From NCBI GenBank assembly GCA_002069025.1, contig MWBK01000120.1, positions 13,566 through 77,565 on the forward strand: a stretch of DNA of 64,000 nt, given 5' to 3'. Made by a program: the position numbers and the translations under genes. Position 1 is the first letter of the stretch; each line of letters starts with the position of its first letter. The DNA is from Bacteroidetes bacterium ADurb.Bin302 (GTDB lineage: Bacteria; Bacteroidota; Bacteroidia; Bacteroidales; Paludibacteraceae). The notes beneath the pieces were generated by a model. The model ran no database searches. It saw only the letters and a list, made by a program, of their open reading frames with translations, and was not told where the DNA came from. Below are positions 27,026-36,302 of the stretch, one piece after another.

Positions 27026-27283
27026 TTATTCTTTATTTTGTTTAGGACGGTAGCAAATTGCCACAATAATTGACAAATAGCCAAAAAAAACAACCATAGG
27101 GGCTACAAATATCCGGCGGAAACTGAATATATCAGGCTCGAAAGTATTTGGTCCTGAATTTTTACCAATCAACATTAATGCTAATCCAACAACAATAATC
27201 AATACCCCAATACCCATTAGCCAAATATTTTTACGCGCTATGCGAAACTTCAAATTATCTTCATTATTATTACTCATACTCAA
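27026..27283 (-). CDS. DUF3098 small membrane protein
   Basis: An 85-aa protein with two membrane helices (about 23-42 and 62-78) and FEPDIFSFRRIFVAP between them, the hallmark of DUF3098. The family is confined mainly to Bacteroidetes and is typically encoded between ftsX and uppP, as here, suggesting a link to cell-envelope biogenesis. No biochemical role is known to me. A start at the second Met (two codons later) is equally possible. Confidence 0.88.
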   Translation of the reverse strand: MSMSNNNEDNLKFRIARKNIWLMGIGVLIIVVGLALMLIGKNSGPNTFEPDIFSFRRIFVAPMVVFFGYLSIIVAICYRPKQNKE

Positions 27284-27313
27284 ATTTATTATTATTGAAC
27301 AAAAAAAACACTC

Positions 27314-28189
27314 TTAAATATAATACATATCATCAATGGTGAGACGCAAATATCTGCTAACAGATAAATATGTTGCAATAATTGTAATTACTACACCTGA
27401 CAATATCATTACAAAGAATGAAACTAAAAGAGTGTTCAACATTTCTGTTGTAAGTAATGTTGATATTTCCGATTGAGCCCAGAATAGAATTGCTGAAAGC
27501 ATACCCATTGCTATAACTGCGGACAATATTCCTGTAATTGCACCTTGCAGTAAAAACGGACGTCTGATAAATGAGCTTGTTGCACCAACAAGTTTCATTG
27601 TATGTATCAAGAAACGTTTTGCATAAACACTTAAACGAACAGTATTGCTTATTAAGGCGTAAGATATAAGCAATAACAGAATTGAAAACACAGAAAGTAC
27701 AGCTGATACACGCTTTACATTGTCGTTTACAGCCTCTATCAAATTCTTTTGGTAGATAACTTCTTTCACTTCAGGCATACGACGAAGTTCTGTTTCAATT
27801 CGAGCAATACTATCATTATTGGCATACTCCGAATGTAATTTCATTTCTACGGATGCCAACAAAGGATTATATCCTAAAAACTCTACAGGGTCTTGGCCTA
27901 ACTCTTCAGCCAATTCTTTCGATGCCGCCTCTTTATCTATATACTCTGTTGATTTTGAATATTCCGATGCATCTAATGTTTTAAGGAGCTTCTGCACATC
28001 AGCATCTTTAACATTGTCTTTAAGTACAACCGATAATGTTAGGTTTTCTCTAACAAGTACTGACAATTCGCCTGCCATCAATAATAATGCAGTAGTAACA
28101 CCTATTAAGAAAATAACCAATGAGATACTGATTATAGATGTTATACGTGAATTAAAAAGATGATTCGCATTTATTTTAGATTTATTCAT
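27314..28189 (-). CDS. ftsX: Cell division protein FtsX
   Basis: A 291-aa inner-membrane protein of the FtsEX complex, which couples ATP hydrolysis to activation of periplasmic peptidoglycan hydrolases at the septum. Helix 1 is at about 14-38. A periplasmic extracellular domain follows (about 40-165, with SVVLKDNVKDADVQKLLKTL and a second region MPEVKEVIYQKN). Three further helices and a C-terminal cytoplasmic end follow. FtsE is not adjacent. The start overlaps the yfhO stop by 8 bp, implying translational coupling. An EnvC-like protein at the right edge of the window could be a functional partner (inference). Confidence 0.92.
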   Translation of the reverse strand: MNKSKINANHLFNSRITSIISISLVIFLIGVTTALLLMAGELSVLVRENLTLSVVLKDNVKDADVQKLLKTLDASEYSKSTEYIDKEAASKELAEELGQDPVEFLGYNPLLASVEMKLHSEYANNDSIARIETELRRMPEVKEVIYQKNLIEAVNDNVKRVSAVLSVFSILLLLISYALISNTVRLSVYAKRFLIHTMKLVGATSSFIRRPFLLQGAITGILSAVIAMGMLSAILFWAQSEISTLLTTEMLNTLLVSFFVMILSGVVITIIATYLSVSRYLRLTIDDMYYI

Positions 28190-30770
28190 TTGAACTCGTG
28201 TTTTTAACTTGATTTACAAGTGTTTTTGAACGTTTCTCTTTAAGTTTTGCAAAGATAATATATGCAAAAGCCAATGTCAATAGGATAGAACTAATTAATG
28301 CTAAAATATTTCCTATATCGTATGACTTCGGTTCAAATTTAAATGTAATATCGTATGAACCGGGTTCAAGATACATTGCACGTAATAAGTAGTTTGCTCT
28401 TATATGTGGCAATTTTTTATCTCCATTATAAGCCTGCCAACCTTTATAATAAAAAATTTCAGAGAATACAGCCATTTGCGGTGTATCAGACTTAAATGCA
28501 TACTTAAGTTCGTTAGGACTATATGAAATTAATTGTATAAATGCATCTCCTTTTTTAAAATCGGTTTTAGGGCACTCTGACGCATATTGTTTATCAACAA
28601 GCAGCGTTTGTTTTAAATTGGTCTTGTCCAATAGAGATATTTCATCATCAGGAGTATCAACAAATTTAATATTATCAACAAGCCATGCATTTCCAAAGGC
28701 TGATTTATTAAGTAATGGCAATGCTGATGGATGATAAATAAGATATCTGGTATTAAGCATATTAAGAATATTCATATTCACAAATACACTATCAGCATCT
28801 TGCTCACTACGTATAGTTGATAATTCTTTTTGCAAACGCATTATTTCCGGAGCTAATTGTACATCTATAAGTTCTTGATAACGCCTTAATTTTACGGCAC
28901 TATATCCACCAACGGTTTTATGGAAATATGAAGGTTGAGAACTGTTGAAAATATCTACAGTTAAGTCTAAAACTCTATAGTCTAATGTTTTATCATCTAA
29001 AATATAGCTATCTGCTGTAGAAGGTTTGTTTTCGTTCTTCAAGTTTCGTGTTGATACAAAGTTCGAATCGTTTAAGTAACGGTTAGCGATTGGGAGCATA
29101 TCGGCCGTAAATAAAACAGCAAATACCAATACAACCCATTTTGTATTAATCTTGCGTTTTACAGAAATCCATAAAACTACAGCAGCGGCAAATACAAAAG
29201 CAAATGAACGTATGGCATCAGAACTAAGCATTTCTTTTCTGTCTAATGGCAACGTTTCTTGCAAAAATGCATAACTATCGGTAAATGACTGATCGTTAGG
29301 GCTTGTGAAATCGCCGGCTAAAGAAGGTATCATCCATAATAACAAAGAAATTCCTCCGACTATTCCGAAGGCAATGTAAAGACTCTTATTTTTAACTGAT
29401 TTGGATAAATTATCAGATAACATTTCTTTTAAGGCTAATATTGCCATGATACACATCGCCAAACAAGTTATGGTCAATGTCATAGAAACTGTTCTGAATT
29501 TGTTGTACATCGGTACATAATCTATAAAAAAGTCTGTAAGTGGCATGAAATTTTTACCCCACGACAATAGCAAGCCTATAACTGCTGCTGCAAAAAGCCA
29601 CCAACGCTGACGAACAGGTACAATAAGTAGTCCTAATACAAACAAGAAACAAATAATAGCGCCTACATATACAGGACCTGCAGTAAATGGCTGCGTTCCC
29701 CAATACAAAGGTAAATTAAAGGAGTACATCAACTCGGTTAAGTTTCTTGCTTGGAAATTATCAGGATTATTCTGTATGATATAATCAAGTCTTTCTCTTT
29801 CCGGTTTAGTTAATTCTTTACCTGTTTTCTTGTATCCTGTAAGTTCAGAAATTGTTTGTGCTGTGTTTGAGTTTTCATCTAAAGTTCCGGACGATGCCCC
29901 TCCCATAAAGTTAGGTATAAGCAAGGTCATAGATTCGTTAATGCCGTAACTCCATTGAGTTATATAGTCTTTATCCAAACCATGACTATCCGAACCTTTA
30001 ACTGTAAGGCCATTACTCTCGCCACGCATTGTTGCTTTAACATACTCTGCAGTAGTTATGAGTCGAGTTGCATTCATGCCTACGGCAAGAACAGCTCCAA
30101 TAAGTAAAATTCCTATGTTCTTGAAAAATTTGGGTAGGGTTTTTTCTTTTATGGCAAATATTAATTCGGATACTCCGAAACATATTATCATTATTAAAGT
30201 GTAATATGTAATTTGAACGTGATTTGCATATAGTTCTAAACCTAAAAACAAGGCTAACATAGCAGAGCCTAGCCATGGATTTTTCTTGAAAGCTACATAA
30301 ACACTGGCTATTATAGTAGCCATATATGCAATTGCAACTGCTTTTGTATTATGCCCTGCAACAATAATTATTAAATTATACGAGCCGAAGGCGAAAGCTA
30401 TTGCTCCTCCCATTGACAAATATGGACTTGCACCAAAAGCCAATAGTAAAATATAAAATCCTATCAGATATAAAAATACCCTATATGTAGGTCCGGGCAA
30501 TACTCGCAAACAAGTATCTAAATACTTCAAAATACTTGAAGGCTGATCCATTGATATTTGATATGTGGGCATACCACCAAACATCGAATTAGTCCACAAA
30601 GTTTGTTCGTCGTGAGTTGCGTTGTAGTCAGCAGCTTCCTTACTCATTCCTACATAACTTCTTGTATCTTGTCCGAATATCGTTTTACCCTGAAATACAG
30701 GAGACAAATACATAAATGTCAGAATTAAGAAAACTAAAACTGCCACAAGGTGTGGTGCATATTTTTTCAT
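28182..30770 (-). CDS. YfhO-family membrane protein (GT-C-like)
   Basis: An 862-aa polytopic membrane protein with about 12-13 helices. The N-terminus (MKKYAPHLVAVLVFL), the motif TLWTNSMFGGMPTYQ near residue 55-70, and the long C-terminal soluble part with FSEIFYYKGWQAYN and a final helix are typical of YfhO proteins of Bacteroidetes. The family resembles GT-C glycosyltransferases that act on lipid-linked sugars; its role is mostly unassigned. A TATCTTTG box at 30804-30797 lies inside the longer open frame, so the start at 30770 is preferred. It is the first gene of the envelope operon leading to queA. Confidence 0.85.
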   Translation of the reverse strand: MKKYAPHLVAVLVFLILTFMYLSPVFQGKTIFGQDTRSYVGMSKEAADYNATHDEQTLWTNSMFGGMPTYQISMDQPSSILKYLDTCLRVLPGPTYRVFLYLIGFYILLLAFGASPYLSMGGAIAFAFGSYNLIIIVAGHNTKAVAIAYMATIIASVYVAFKKNPWLGSAMLALFLGLELYANHVQITYYTLIMIICFGVSELIFAIKEKTLPKFFKNIGILLIGAVLAVGMNATRLITTAEYVKATMRGESNGLTVKGSDSHGLDKDYITQWSYGINESMTLLIPNFMGGASSGTLDENSNTAQTISELTGYKKTGKELTKPERERLDYIIQNNPDNFQARNLTELMYSFNLPLYWGTQPFTAGPVYVGAIICFLFVLGLLIVPVRQRWWLFAAAVIGLLLSWGKNFMPLTDFFIDYVPMYNKFRTVSMTLTITCLAMCIMAILALKEMLSDNLSKSVKNKSLYIAFGIVGGISLLLWMIPSLAGDFTSPNDQSFTDSYAFLQETLPLDRKEMLSSDAIRSFAFVFAAAVVLWISVKRKINTKWVVLVFAVLFTADMLPIANRYLNDSNFVSTRNLKNENKPSTADSYILDDKTLDYRVLDLTVDIFNSSQPSYFHKTVGGYSAVKLRRYQELIDVQLAPEIMRLQKELSTIRSEQDADSVFVNMNILNMLNTRYLIYHPSALPLLNKSAFGNAWLVDNIKFVDTPDDEISLLDKTNLKQTLLVDKQYASECPKTDFKKGDAFIQLISYSPNELKYAFKSDTPQMAVFSEIFYYKGWQAYNGDKKLPHIRANYLLRAMYLEPGSYDITFKFEPKSYDIGNILALISSILLTLAFAYIIFAKLKEKRSKTLVNQVKNTSSNE

Positions 30771-30796
30771 ATAAAAACAGTTTGCATTAAAAGTGC

Positions 30797-30804
30797 CAAA
30801 GATA
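30797..30804 (-). promoter_or_regulatory. Predicted promoter box of the yfhO-ftsX-uppP-truB-queA operon
   Basis: TATCTTTG on the minus strand, about 27 nt before the chosen yfhO ATG. Confidence 0.5.
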
Positions 30805-30874
30805 AGCATTTTTTTTGCCTAATACTTGCACAAGGACTAAAAACTAATTAATTTTGTCGTCCTATTTTTTTAAT

Positions 30875-30947
30875 CGGGGTGTAGCGCAGATGGTAGCGTG
30901 CTACGTTCGGGACGTAGAGGTCGCAAGTTCGAATCTTGTCACCCCGA
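30875..30947 (+). tRNA. tRNA-Pro (anticodon CGG)
   Basis: Complete 73-nt cloverleaf. The acceptor stem CGGGGTG pairs with CACCCCG, with discriminator A. The anticodon stem CTACG/CGTAG encloses loop TTCGGGA, anticodon CGG. The T-arm is GCAAG-TTCGAAT-CTTGT. CCA is not encoded. Confidence 0.95.
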
Positions 30948-31002
30948 CAAAATAAAATGGATGTTGCGTTTTTATAAATGCTAACCTTATTTTGTTTCAG
31001 CG

Positions 31003-31077
31003 CGGGATGTAGCTCAGCCCGGTTAGAGTACGCGTCTGGGGGGCGCGTGGTCGCAAGTTCGAATCTTGTCATCCCGA
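31003..31077 (+). tRNA. tRNA-Pro (anticodon GGG)
   Basis: 75-nt cloverleaf. The acceptor CGGGATG pairs with CATCCCG. The anticodon stem CGCGT/GCGCG (one G-U pair) encloses loop CTGGGGG, anticodon GGG. The T-arm is identical to that of the neighbouring tRNA-Pro. CCA is not encoded. Confidence 0.93.
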
Positions 31078-31202
31078 CAATAAATAAAGACCAATTGTTT
31101 GATTTTTCAAATGATTGGTCTTTATTTGTTCTGCAATTTGTTCTGCTTTTTAATTTTTACGTACATATATATTTGATAATAAATAATTGTTACATTTGCT
31201 TC

Positions 31203-31598
31203 GTGAAGAATAGCACTCCTAAATATGGCCGATTTTATAATACTGCTACAATCAAATATAGTAGTTTAAGTTTATTATTTTGCATCACACTATGTTTTGC
31301 ACTAATAAATTCATACTCTGTTGAAGACAACAAGCAAAACTATTTCATCCAACCGAATGCCGGATCTATTTGGGAAACGCAAAATCTGCCAATACAATAT
31401 CTATGTACACCAACACGACAAATAATAATATCAGACGGTAGACACTCTGTGAATTACGGATTTTCTGCATTTTATTTATTGAAAGCGAACACACTAAAGA
31501 TTGCGCAAAAAATCAGTAAGATGACAAAGCCTGTTTTTCTGCCTGAACTAGCAGAGTTAAAAACCTGCTTGTTATATCCGTTTCATGGTTTTTGGTAG
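31203..31598 (+). CDS. Hypothetical secreted protein
   Basis: A possible 131-aa protein read from a GTG at 31203: a basic start, a hydrophobic segment (SLLFCITLCFALINSYS, about residues 21-37) that looks like a signal peptide, then about 90 residues with PNAGSIWETQ and CTPTRQIIISDG and a C-terminus KTCLLYPFHGFW. No family is recognised. The longer open frame runs back through the tRNA-Pro gene, so its upstream start cannot be right. A TACATTTG box (31191-31198) sits 4 nt before the GTG, which would make the mRNA essentially leaderless. Moderate support only. Confidence 0.45.
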   Translation: MKNSTPKYGRFYNTATIKYSSLSLLFCITLCFALINSYSVEDNKQNYFIQPNAGSIWETQNLPIQYLCTPTRQIIISDGRHSVNYGFSAFYLLKANTLKIAQKISKMTKPVFLPELAELKTCLLYPFHGFW

Positions 31599-31663
31599 AA
31601 AAAGTTCTCTTTTTTAATATGAGATTCGCACCCCAAAACTAATAAACTACTAAAAATACAATC

Positions 31664-31783
31664 ATGGGTATAACTATTGTTGGAGTTATTCTATTAGCAT
31701 TATTTATTGTTCCTTTCGCAGTATTACAAATAAGTAAACATAGCAAAAAAAGAAGGATAAAAAAAGATAATGAACCTGCATAA
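31664..31783 (+). CDS. Very small single-helix membrane protein
   Basis: A 39-aa open frame beginning MGITIVGVILLALFIVPFAV: one membrane helix, then a strongly basic Lys/Arg-rich cytoplasmic tail and a short acidic end. The stop at 31781-31783 abuts a perfect 18-bp terminator stem. No homology is recognised. The architecture resembles small membrane-associated regulators or toxin-like peptides, but nothing proves a function. Confidence 0.5.
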   Translation: MGITIVGVILLALFIVPFAVLQISKHSKKRRIKKDNEPA

Positions 31784-31821
31784 AATAATAAGCCCTCGGA
31801 ACTCCGAGGGCTTATTATTTT
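31782..31821. terminator. Bidirectional terminator, 18-bp perfect stem
   Basis: AAAATAATAAGCCCTCGG (31782-31799) pairs with 31804-31821 around a 4-nt loop. It serves the plus-strand 39-aa gene and the minus-strand 58-aa gene. Confidence 0.9.
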
Positions 31822-31849
31822 ATATGTACTATTTAAAATCTTTGCACTG

Positions 31850-32026
31850 CTAAAATTTATCACTAATCCAATCAAACGCAGATTCAATAGGATTCGGTTT
31901 AGATCCTAGAGATTCGGGTTTTGCAGGTGCCCCACCAGGTTCTACTGTTGAACCATACCAATCCATTATATCATGTTCAACTTCCATTACAATAACCTTA
32001 ACTTCAGGCTTAATATACTTTTTCAT
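31850..32026 (-). CDS. 58-aa hypothetical protein co-transcribed with the FN3 surface protein
   Basis: Begins MKKYIKPEVKVIVMEVEHDI, then has Gly/Pro-rich PGGAPAKPESLGSKPNP and a C-terminus ending DWISDKF. The KKYxKPExxV start followed by a hydrophobic/acidic strand is a pattern I associate with small Bacteroidales proteins of unknown function. The start lies 5 nt after the stop of the 1201-aa surface protein and the gene ends near the shared terminator, so the two form an operon. There is no signal peptide. A peptide precursor or chaperone-like partner is possible but unproven. Confidence 0.6.
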   Translation of the reverse strand: MKKYIKPEVKVIVMEVEHDIMDWYGSTVEPGGAPAKPESLGSKPNPIESAFDWISDKF

Positions 32027-32031
32027 AACTC

Positions 32032-35000
32032 TTATTTCTTTATTAATTTAATCGTTTGATTGCCTACCTTAATCCAATACATACCTTTCTCGATAACAGG
32101 TAAAGCTAAATTAGAACCATCAGACTCACCGGAGTAAAGAGTACGAATACTATTACCTACAGCGTATGAAGAAAATTCACTCATATTCTTAATATATAAT
32201 ACATCACCTTCTATGTATGCAAATACACCATTTCCCATATTTTCTGATACCACAGTAGTAATGTCATCGGCAGCTTTTATAAGAAGTTCGTAATTAGATA
32301 TTAGTCCTTTGCTGGAAGCGAACGAATATTCACCATCATTATTGAAATTATGCACTGCAACACCATCTTTCAACAAATACAATGTAGAACCATCGTTAGG
32401 AATTTTATTTGTATTTATATACAAACTATAATTACCTGCAGCAGGGGCATACATACGGAATGTTAAATGAGCAGCACCATCTTTTAGTTTTGCTTCATAA
32501 ACGCTTAAGTTCATATTGTCATAATCAACACACCATAACTGAGCAGTTGAAGCAGATGTTGGGGTTCCCATTTTTTCTACATCTTTTCCTATTACATAAG
32601 ATTCACTAGCTGATTCGTTAGCGGATACGAATAATTGGTCTGACATTTCATCACCCGCAACTGCTATCCTTAGATTATATATACTGCTAATGTTTTCTGA
32701 AGCGCCACGTAATGAATTACGGGTTCTTTTTGTTAAATCAAGCACAGACGACATTCCATTTCCTTGTTGAATAAAGAAAGGAACACCTACTACAAAAGAC
32801 TCATCCAAAAGAGATACTGTTAAATACTCTTTTGCGCCGTTTTTATAAACTTGAGCAAACATAACATCCGAATTTACATCTACGTGGAATAATTGTGTAT
32901 TTGCTAAACCATTCCAACCCGTATCTTTAATTTTTGCAGAAGCAAACTCACTAACTGATAAAGTTGTTTGACTTGAAACAAGTGGAGATCCTTCTGTTTT
33001 TACAAAACGTACGTCATTATAACCATTTGATGCAAAAATATAGAACTTACCCGGTTGCAATGTAGACTTAACATCAGTCATAACCCAACCAGAACCAGTA
33101 GAAGCACGTTTTGCACCATCATATTCTTGTACATAATATTGATCACCATATACCATCTTTATAATCTGATCACCTGACTTACGATATATGCCATTTTCTA
33201 AACTTACAGGGAATGGAACACTAAATGCATACCATTTCTTAGGTGATACGGTGCCTGACGGATCTAAACTTTTATCCATGCTTGCTGTTCCTGTAATCTG
33301 TAACTGACCGCCTAATTCACGATATTGACCGGAAACGCCATTCATTGTTTCAATAACAAAATCATTTACAACAGATAAACCTCCGGTGATAGTAATATCG
33401 CCATTTGATTTAACTATCAAATTCTTAATTGTCTTACCTTGTCCGTCAAGAGTAATAGATTTCGAAATTATCAAATCTTCTTCCGGCAAATTAGCCCATA
33501 ATACAACTTCCTGGCCGTCTTCATAAGCATTTATTGCATCAGTTAGGTTATCGTAAACCACATCACCAATACTTGCAATAAATTGAAGTGCTACTGTTAT
33601 TGATTCAGATTGTAAATTAAGTTCATCATTGTACAAAGCTGCAACTACAAAAGTATAATCTGTAAATGGTTCCAAACCTGTTACATTGTATTTTGTATCG
33701 CTTGTAATATAGCTTTGTCCTGTAGTTATATTGCTTAATTTATAGCCTGTTGCTCCTTCTACAGCATCCCAATATAAATTAAGAACTGTTTTCTTTAAAT
33801 CACCGGCACGTAAGTTAAGTGGTGCTGCCAATGGAGTGGTTGCGCCTGTAACTTTGATTGTGGCAGACAATCCGTTATATACAACTAAGCTGCTAGATTG
33901 AGGTGTGTCAAGTACTTTTGGTGCATATGTAACTGTAACTGTACGCTGTCCTAAGCTACATGCAGGAGCTGCATCAAACGAAACTGTGTAATATTCGTTG
34001 TCGCTTTGTACTTTAAGATTAGCAATATTAGCATAATCAGCAGTGAATGTACGTTGAGCTGTTTTGCCTATTTGAACATTGCCAAAATCAAGTGATGTTG
34101 TAGAAACAGATAAGCTGTTTTTAAGACTTACTTGAATATCTGTAATATATTTACTTAATGTTGCACCTTCTTTGGCAAAAAAACGAATAGCAGTTGCATT
34201 TTCACTTAATTGATAAGCAAAACTAGCATATACATCACTCAAAGAAGGATTAGCAACATCTTTCCACTCACCGCCGATACGTTGTTGAACAAAAAAGAAA
34301 TTAAAACCTCCCCAAGTTTTTTTTGCTTTAAAATACACCATATTAGGTACCCCGTTTCCCCATTCAATCGCCTCTGTTGCTTCTCCACCAAAACTGCTAA
34401 TCGTCGTAGTTATAGTATATGTAGCATTTGTTTCAAACAAATAACAATCATTGCTTGGTTTTTCAAATGCCTTGGTAGTAAATTCGACACTAGCCTGATT
34501 AGACTGATACTCGCCTATTACAGCCGTTATCTTTATTTGGTATGTTGTAGATTGTGATAAACCATCAAATTCAAATGTAGTATCATTAACTTTTGTAGTT
34601 TCGTTTGTGGTTTCATTAATAATGTTGTAAGCCTCTGCATCAGCTACAGCATTCCACGAAAGACTAGCAGAACCATATCCTATATTGCTAACTTGCAAGT
34701 TTGTTGGAACCCCTATTGTTTTAGTTTTAACATTAACAGATGTTGATGCAGCATAAGCATTTTCGTACACATCAAGAGCTCTTACATTAAATGCATATGT
34801 ATTATCCGGCGTTAAATCTGAAATTGTAGTTGAAGTAGCACCAACTTTATATGTTTTTCCATTTGTTGTATTAGTAAGAAGGTATGCGCTTGCACCACTA
34901 ACTGCATTCCATGATAAATTAACAGATGTGTATGATACATTGCTTGCCGTCAAACCGCTTGGTATAGCCAATGAACCGGTACCTTTAACCGTTACATTGG

Positions 35001-35637
35001 TTCCTCCTACATTAATTGTAGCAGAAACAAGTCCTGTAGTAGTTGGTGTAAATGTTACTTGCACAGTTGTATTACCATATCCGCAATTACTATCACCAAT
35101 TGAAGTTTTATCAACAGAGAAAACTCCCGCATTGCCGGAACTTACAGAACCAGATTTTGATGAATAAGCTACATTAATTGTTTTTGTTGAAGTTTTACCC
35201 ACTTCTACCGATCCAAAATCAATACTTGCGGGCGATGTAACATTGATGTATGAGGCTTGGGTAACTTTGACATTTCTAAAATATCTTCTGTATGATCCAC
35301 CCCAAGGAAATTCAAATTTAATTGCAGTCGCATTGACATCTAATTGAACTGAAAAGGATTTATAGCTATTTTTTGCTAAATTTGATGGTCCTATAGATTG
35401 AATCTCGTCCCATGTATCGTTCAATTTTTGGTAAACCTTAAAACTACCTATTGCTGTTGACATAGTTTTATATGCCTGATATGACAAAATAGAAGCTGGA
35501 CCGTTAATGGCAAATTCTTTTGAACCTCCTAAGCCAAGACTAAATTCAGTTTGCGCATCAAGCACATAGCACTGTGCCCCTGCAAACTGTGCAGCACTTA
35601 AAAATAACGCTAATAAGAATATCAATTTCTTTTTCAT
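32032..35637 (-). CDS. Large surface/secreted protein with FN3 and choice-of-anchor-D-type domains
   Basis: 1201 aa with signal peptide MKKKLIFLLALFLSAAQFAG-A. It contains a duplicated module: a Cys-starting beta domain (about 22-130 and again about 398-510), each followed by an Ig-like choice-of-anchor-D-type domain with DFGSVEVGKTSTKTINV or DFGNVQIGKTAQRTF. Three fibronectin type III domains are visible (for example SGLTASNVSYTSVNLSWNAV). A parallel-repeat-like segment with SITLDGQGKTIKNL lies near 730. The C-terminus (GMYWIKVGNQTIKLIKK) resembles type IX secretion signals. It is likely displayed at the cell surface for adhesion or binding. No catalytic motif was seen. Confidence 0.8.
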   Translation of the reverse strand: MKKKLIFLLALFLSAAQFAGAQCYVLDAQTEFSLGLGGSKEFAINGPASILSYQAYKTMSTAIGSFKVYQKLNDTWDEIQSIGPSNLAKNSYKSFSVQLDVNATAIKFEFPWGGSYRRYFRNVKVTQASYINVTSPASIDFGSVEVGKTSTKTINVAYSSKSGSVSSGNAGVFSVDKTSIGDSNCGYGNTTVQVTFTPTTTGLVSATINVGGTNVTVKGTGSLAIPSGLTASNVSYTSVNLSWNAVSGASAYLLTNTTNGKTYKVGATSTTISDLTPDNTYAFNVRALDVYENAYAASTSVNVKTKTIGVPTNLQVSNIGYGSASLSWNAVADAEAYNIINETTNETTKVNDTTFEFDGLSQSTTYQIKITAVIGEYQSNQASVEFTTKAFEKPSNDCYLFETNATYTITTTISSFGGEATEAIEWGNGVPNMVYFKAKKTWGGFNFFFVQQRIGGEWKDVANPSLSDVYASFAYQLSENATAIRFFAKEGATLSKYITDIQVSLKNSLSVSTTSLDFGNVQIGKTAQRTFTADYANIANLKVQSDNEYYTVSFDAAPACSLGQRTVTVTYAPKVLDTPQSSSLVVYNGLSATIKVTGATTPLAAPLNLRAGDLKKTVLNLYWDAVEGATGYKLSNITTGQSYITSDTKYNVTGLEPFTDYTFVVAALYNDELNLQSESITVALQFIASIGDVVYDNLTDAINAYEDGQEVVLWANLPEEDLIISKSITLDGQGKTIKNLIVKSNGDITITGGLSVVNDFVIETMNGVSGQYRELGGQLQITGTASMDKSLDPSGTVSPKKWYAFSVPFPVSLENGIYRKSGDQIIKMVYGDQYYVQEYDGAKRASTGSGWVMTDVKSTLQPGKFYIFASNGYNDVRFVKTEGSPLVSSQTTLSVSEFASAKIKDTGWNGLANTQLFHVDVNSDVMFAQVYKNGAKEYLTVSLLDESFVVGVPFFIQQGNGMSSVLDLTKRTRNSLRGASENISSIYNLRIAVAGDEMSDQLFVSANESASESYVIGKDVEKMGTPTSASTAQLWCVDYDNMNLSVYEAKLKDGAAHLTFRMYAPAAGNYSLYINTNKIPNDGSTLYLLKDGVAVHNFNNDGEYSFASSKGLISNYELLIKAADDITTVVSENMGNGVFAYIEGDVLYIKNMSEFSSYAVGNSIRTLYSGESDGSNLALPVIEKGMYWIKVGNQTIKLIKK

Positions 35638-35667
35638 ATATTTCTTGTTTGTGAGTTTTTTTAAAAT

Positions 35668-35973
35668 TTAAAATTCGTAATCAACACATACTCTATCATC
35701 AACTATACGTTTAATATATCCTGCAACTCTTATATGAGCTTCATGCACTTGATATGCATCCAAGTCTGCTAAATTTTCGAAACTTGTATCAAGAACAACG
35801 TCATAATTCGATGGTGAGGAAGCATCTAGATTAATACCTACATGAATGGATTTTAGACAAGGGATTAATCCCGACAGATTTTCGAGGTTTTGTTTAGTGA
35901 GATGCGCATTTTCCGCTTTTGTTTTACCCTCAGCATTTGCTTTGAGTTTCCACATAACGAGATGTCTTATCAT
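35668..35973 (-). CDS. Dabb (stress-responsive A/B barrel) domain protein
   Basis: A 101-aa cytosolic protein that is a single dimeric alpha-beta barrel: MIRHLVMWKLK at the start, a central SIHVGINLD strand, YDVVLDTSFENLADLDAYQ, then HIRVAGYIKRIVDDRVCVDY. His near the N-terminus and the paired HEAH are typical of the family, which includes small enzymes and stress proteins; the substrate is unknown. TATCTTTG at 36001-35994 is a good -7 box, so it has its own promoter. Confidence 0.88.
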   Translation of the reverse strand: MIRHLVMWKLKANAEGKTKAENAHLTKQNLENLSGLIPCLKSIHVGINLDASSPSNYDVVLDTSFENLADLDAYQVHEAHIRVAGYIKRIVDDRVCVDYEF

Positions 35974-36001
35974 AAAAATCTTTTTTTACGCGACAAAGAT
36001 A

Positions 36002-36302
36002 TATAAAAAATATGTTCTGCAGCATATCTTAAATGTGAAAAATAATGTTACAAAACATGATTTTTACCGCGTATCCCATGAAATGGCAGTTTTATTTATT
36101 GCATTAAATGTTAAAATCAATATTATTTACACATCTTTTTCGGCAATATTTTACAAAATCACAAATTTTGTACTGCTTATTTACTAAAAAAGGAATATGG
36201 AGCAATAAATATTAATAAATGTTTATAAAAAACAGAAGAGCGATGAATTTTATAATTGCGTATTCCATAAAAAATGCCGAATATTGCACTATTAGTTATT
36301 GA
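36002..36302. other. Intergenic stretch, about 300 bp, with a possible aldehyde dehydrogenase 5' remnant
   Basis: No intact gene is visible. An ATG at 36197 opens MEQ, stops at once, and the same frame then reads NVYKKQKSDEFYNCVFHKK to a stop near 36290. This faintly resembles the N-terminus of the aldehyde dehydrogenase whose 3' part follows. A weak ACAAAA/TTTTGT inverted repeat lies near 36155. Nothing else is seen. Confidence 0.3.

Noticed and set aside
30848..31072. 74-codon minus-strand open frame across the tRNA-Pro genes
   Set aside because: It overlaps both structural RNAs. Its sequence (MTRFELATTRPPDAY) is the familiar spurious translation of tRNA regions.
30978..31202. Long N-terminal extension of the 131-aa hypothetical protein
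   Set aside because: The extension reads through tRNA-Pro(GGG), so translation must begin later; the GTG at 31203 is the plausible start.
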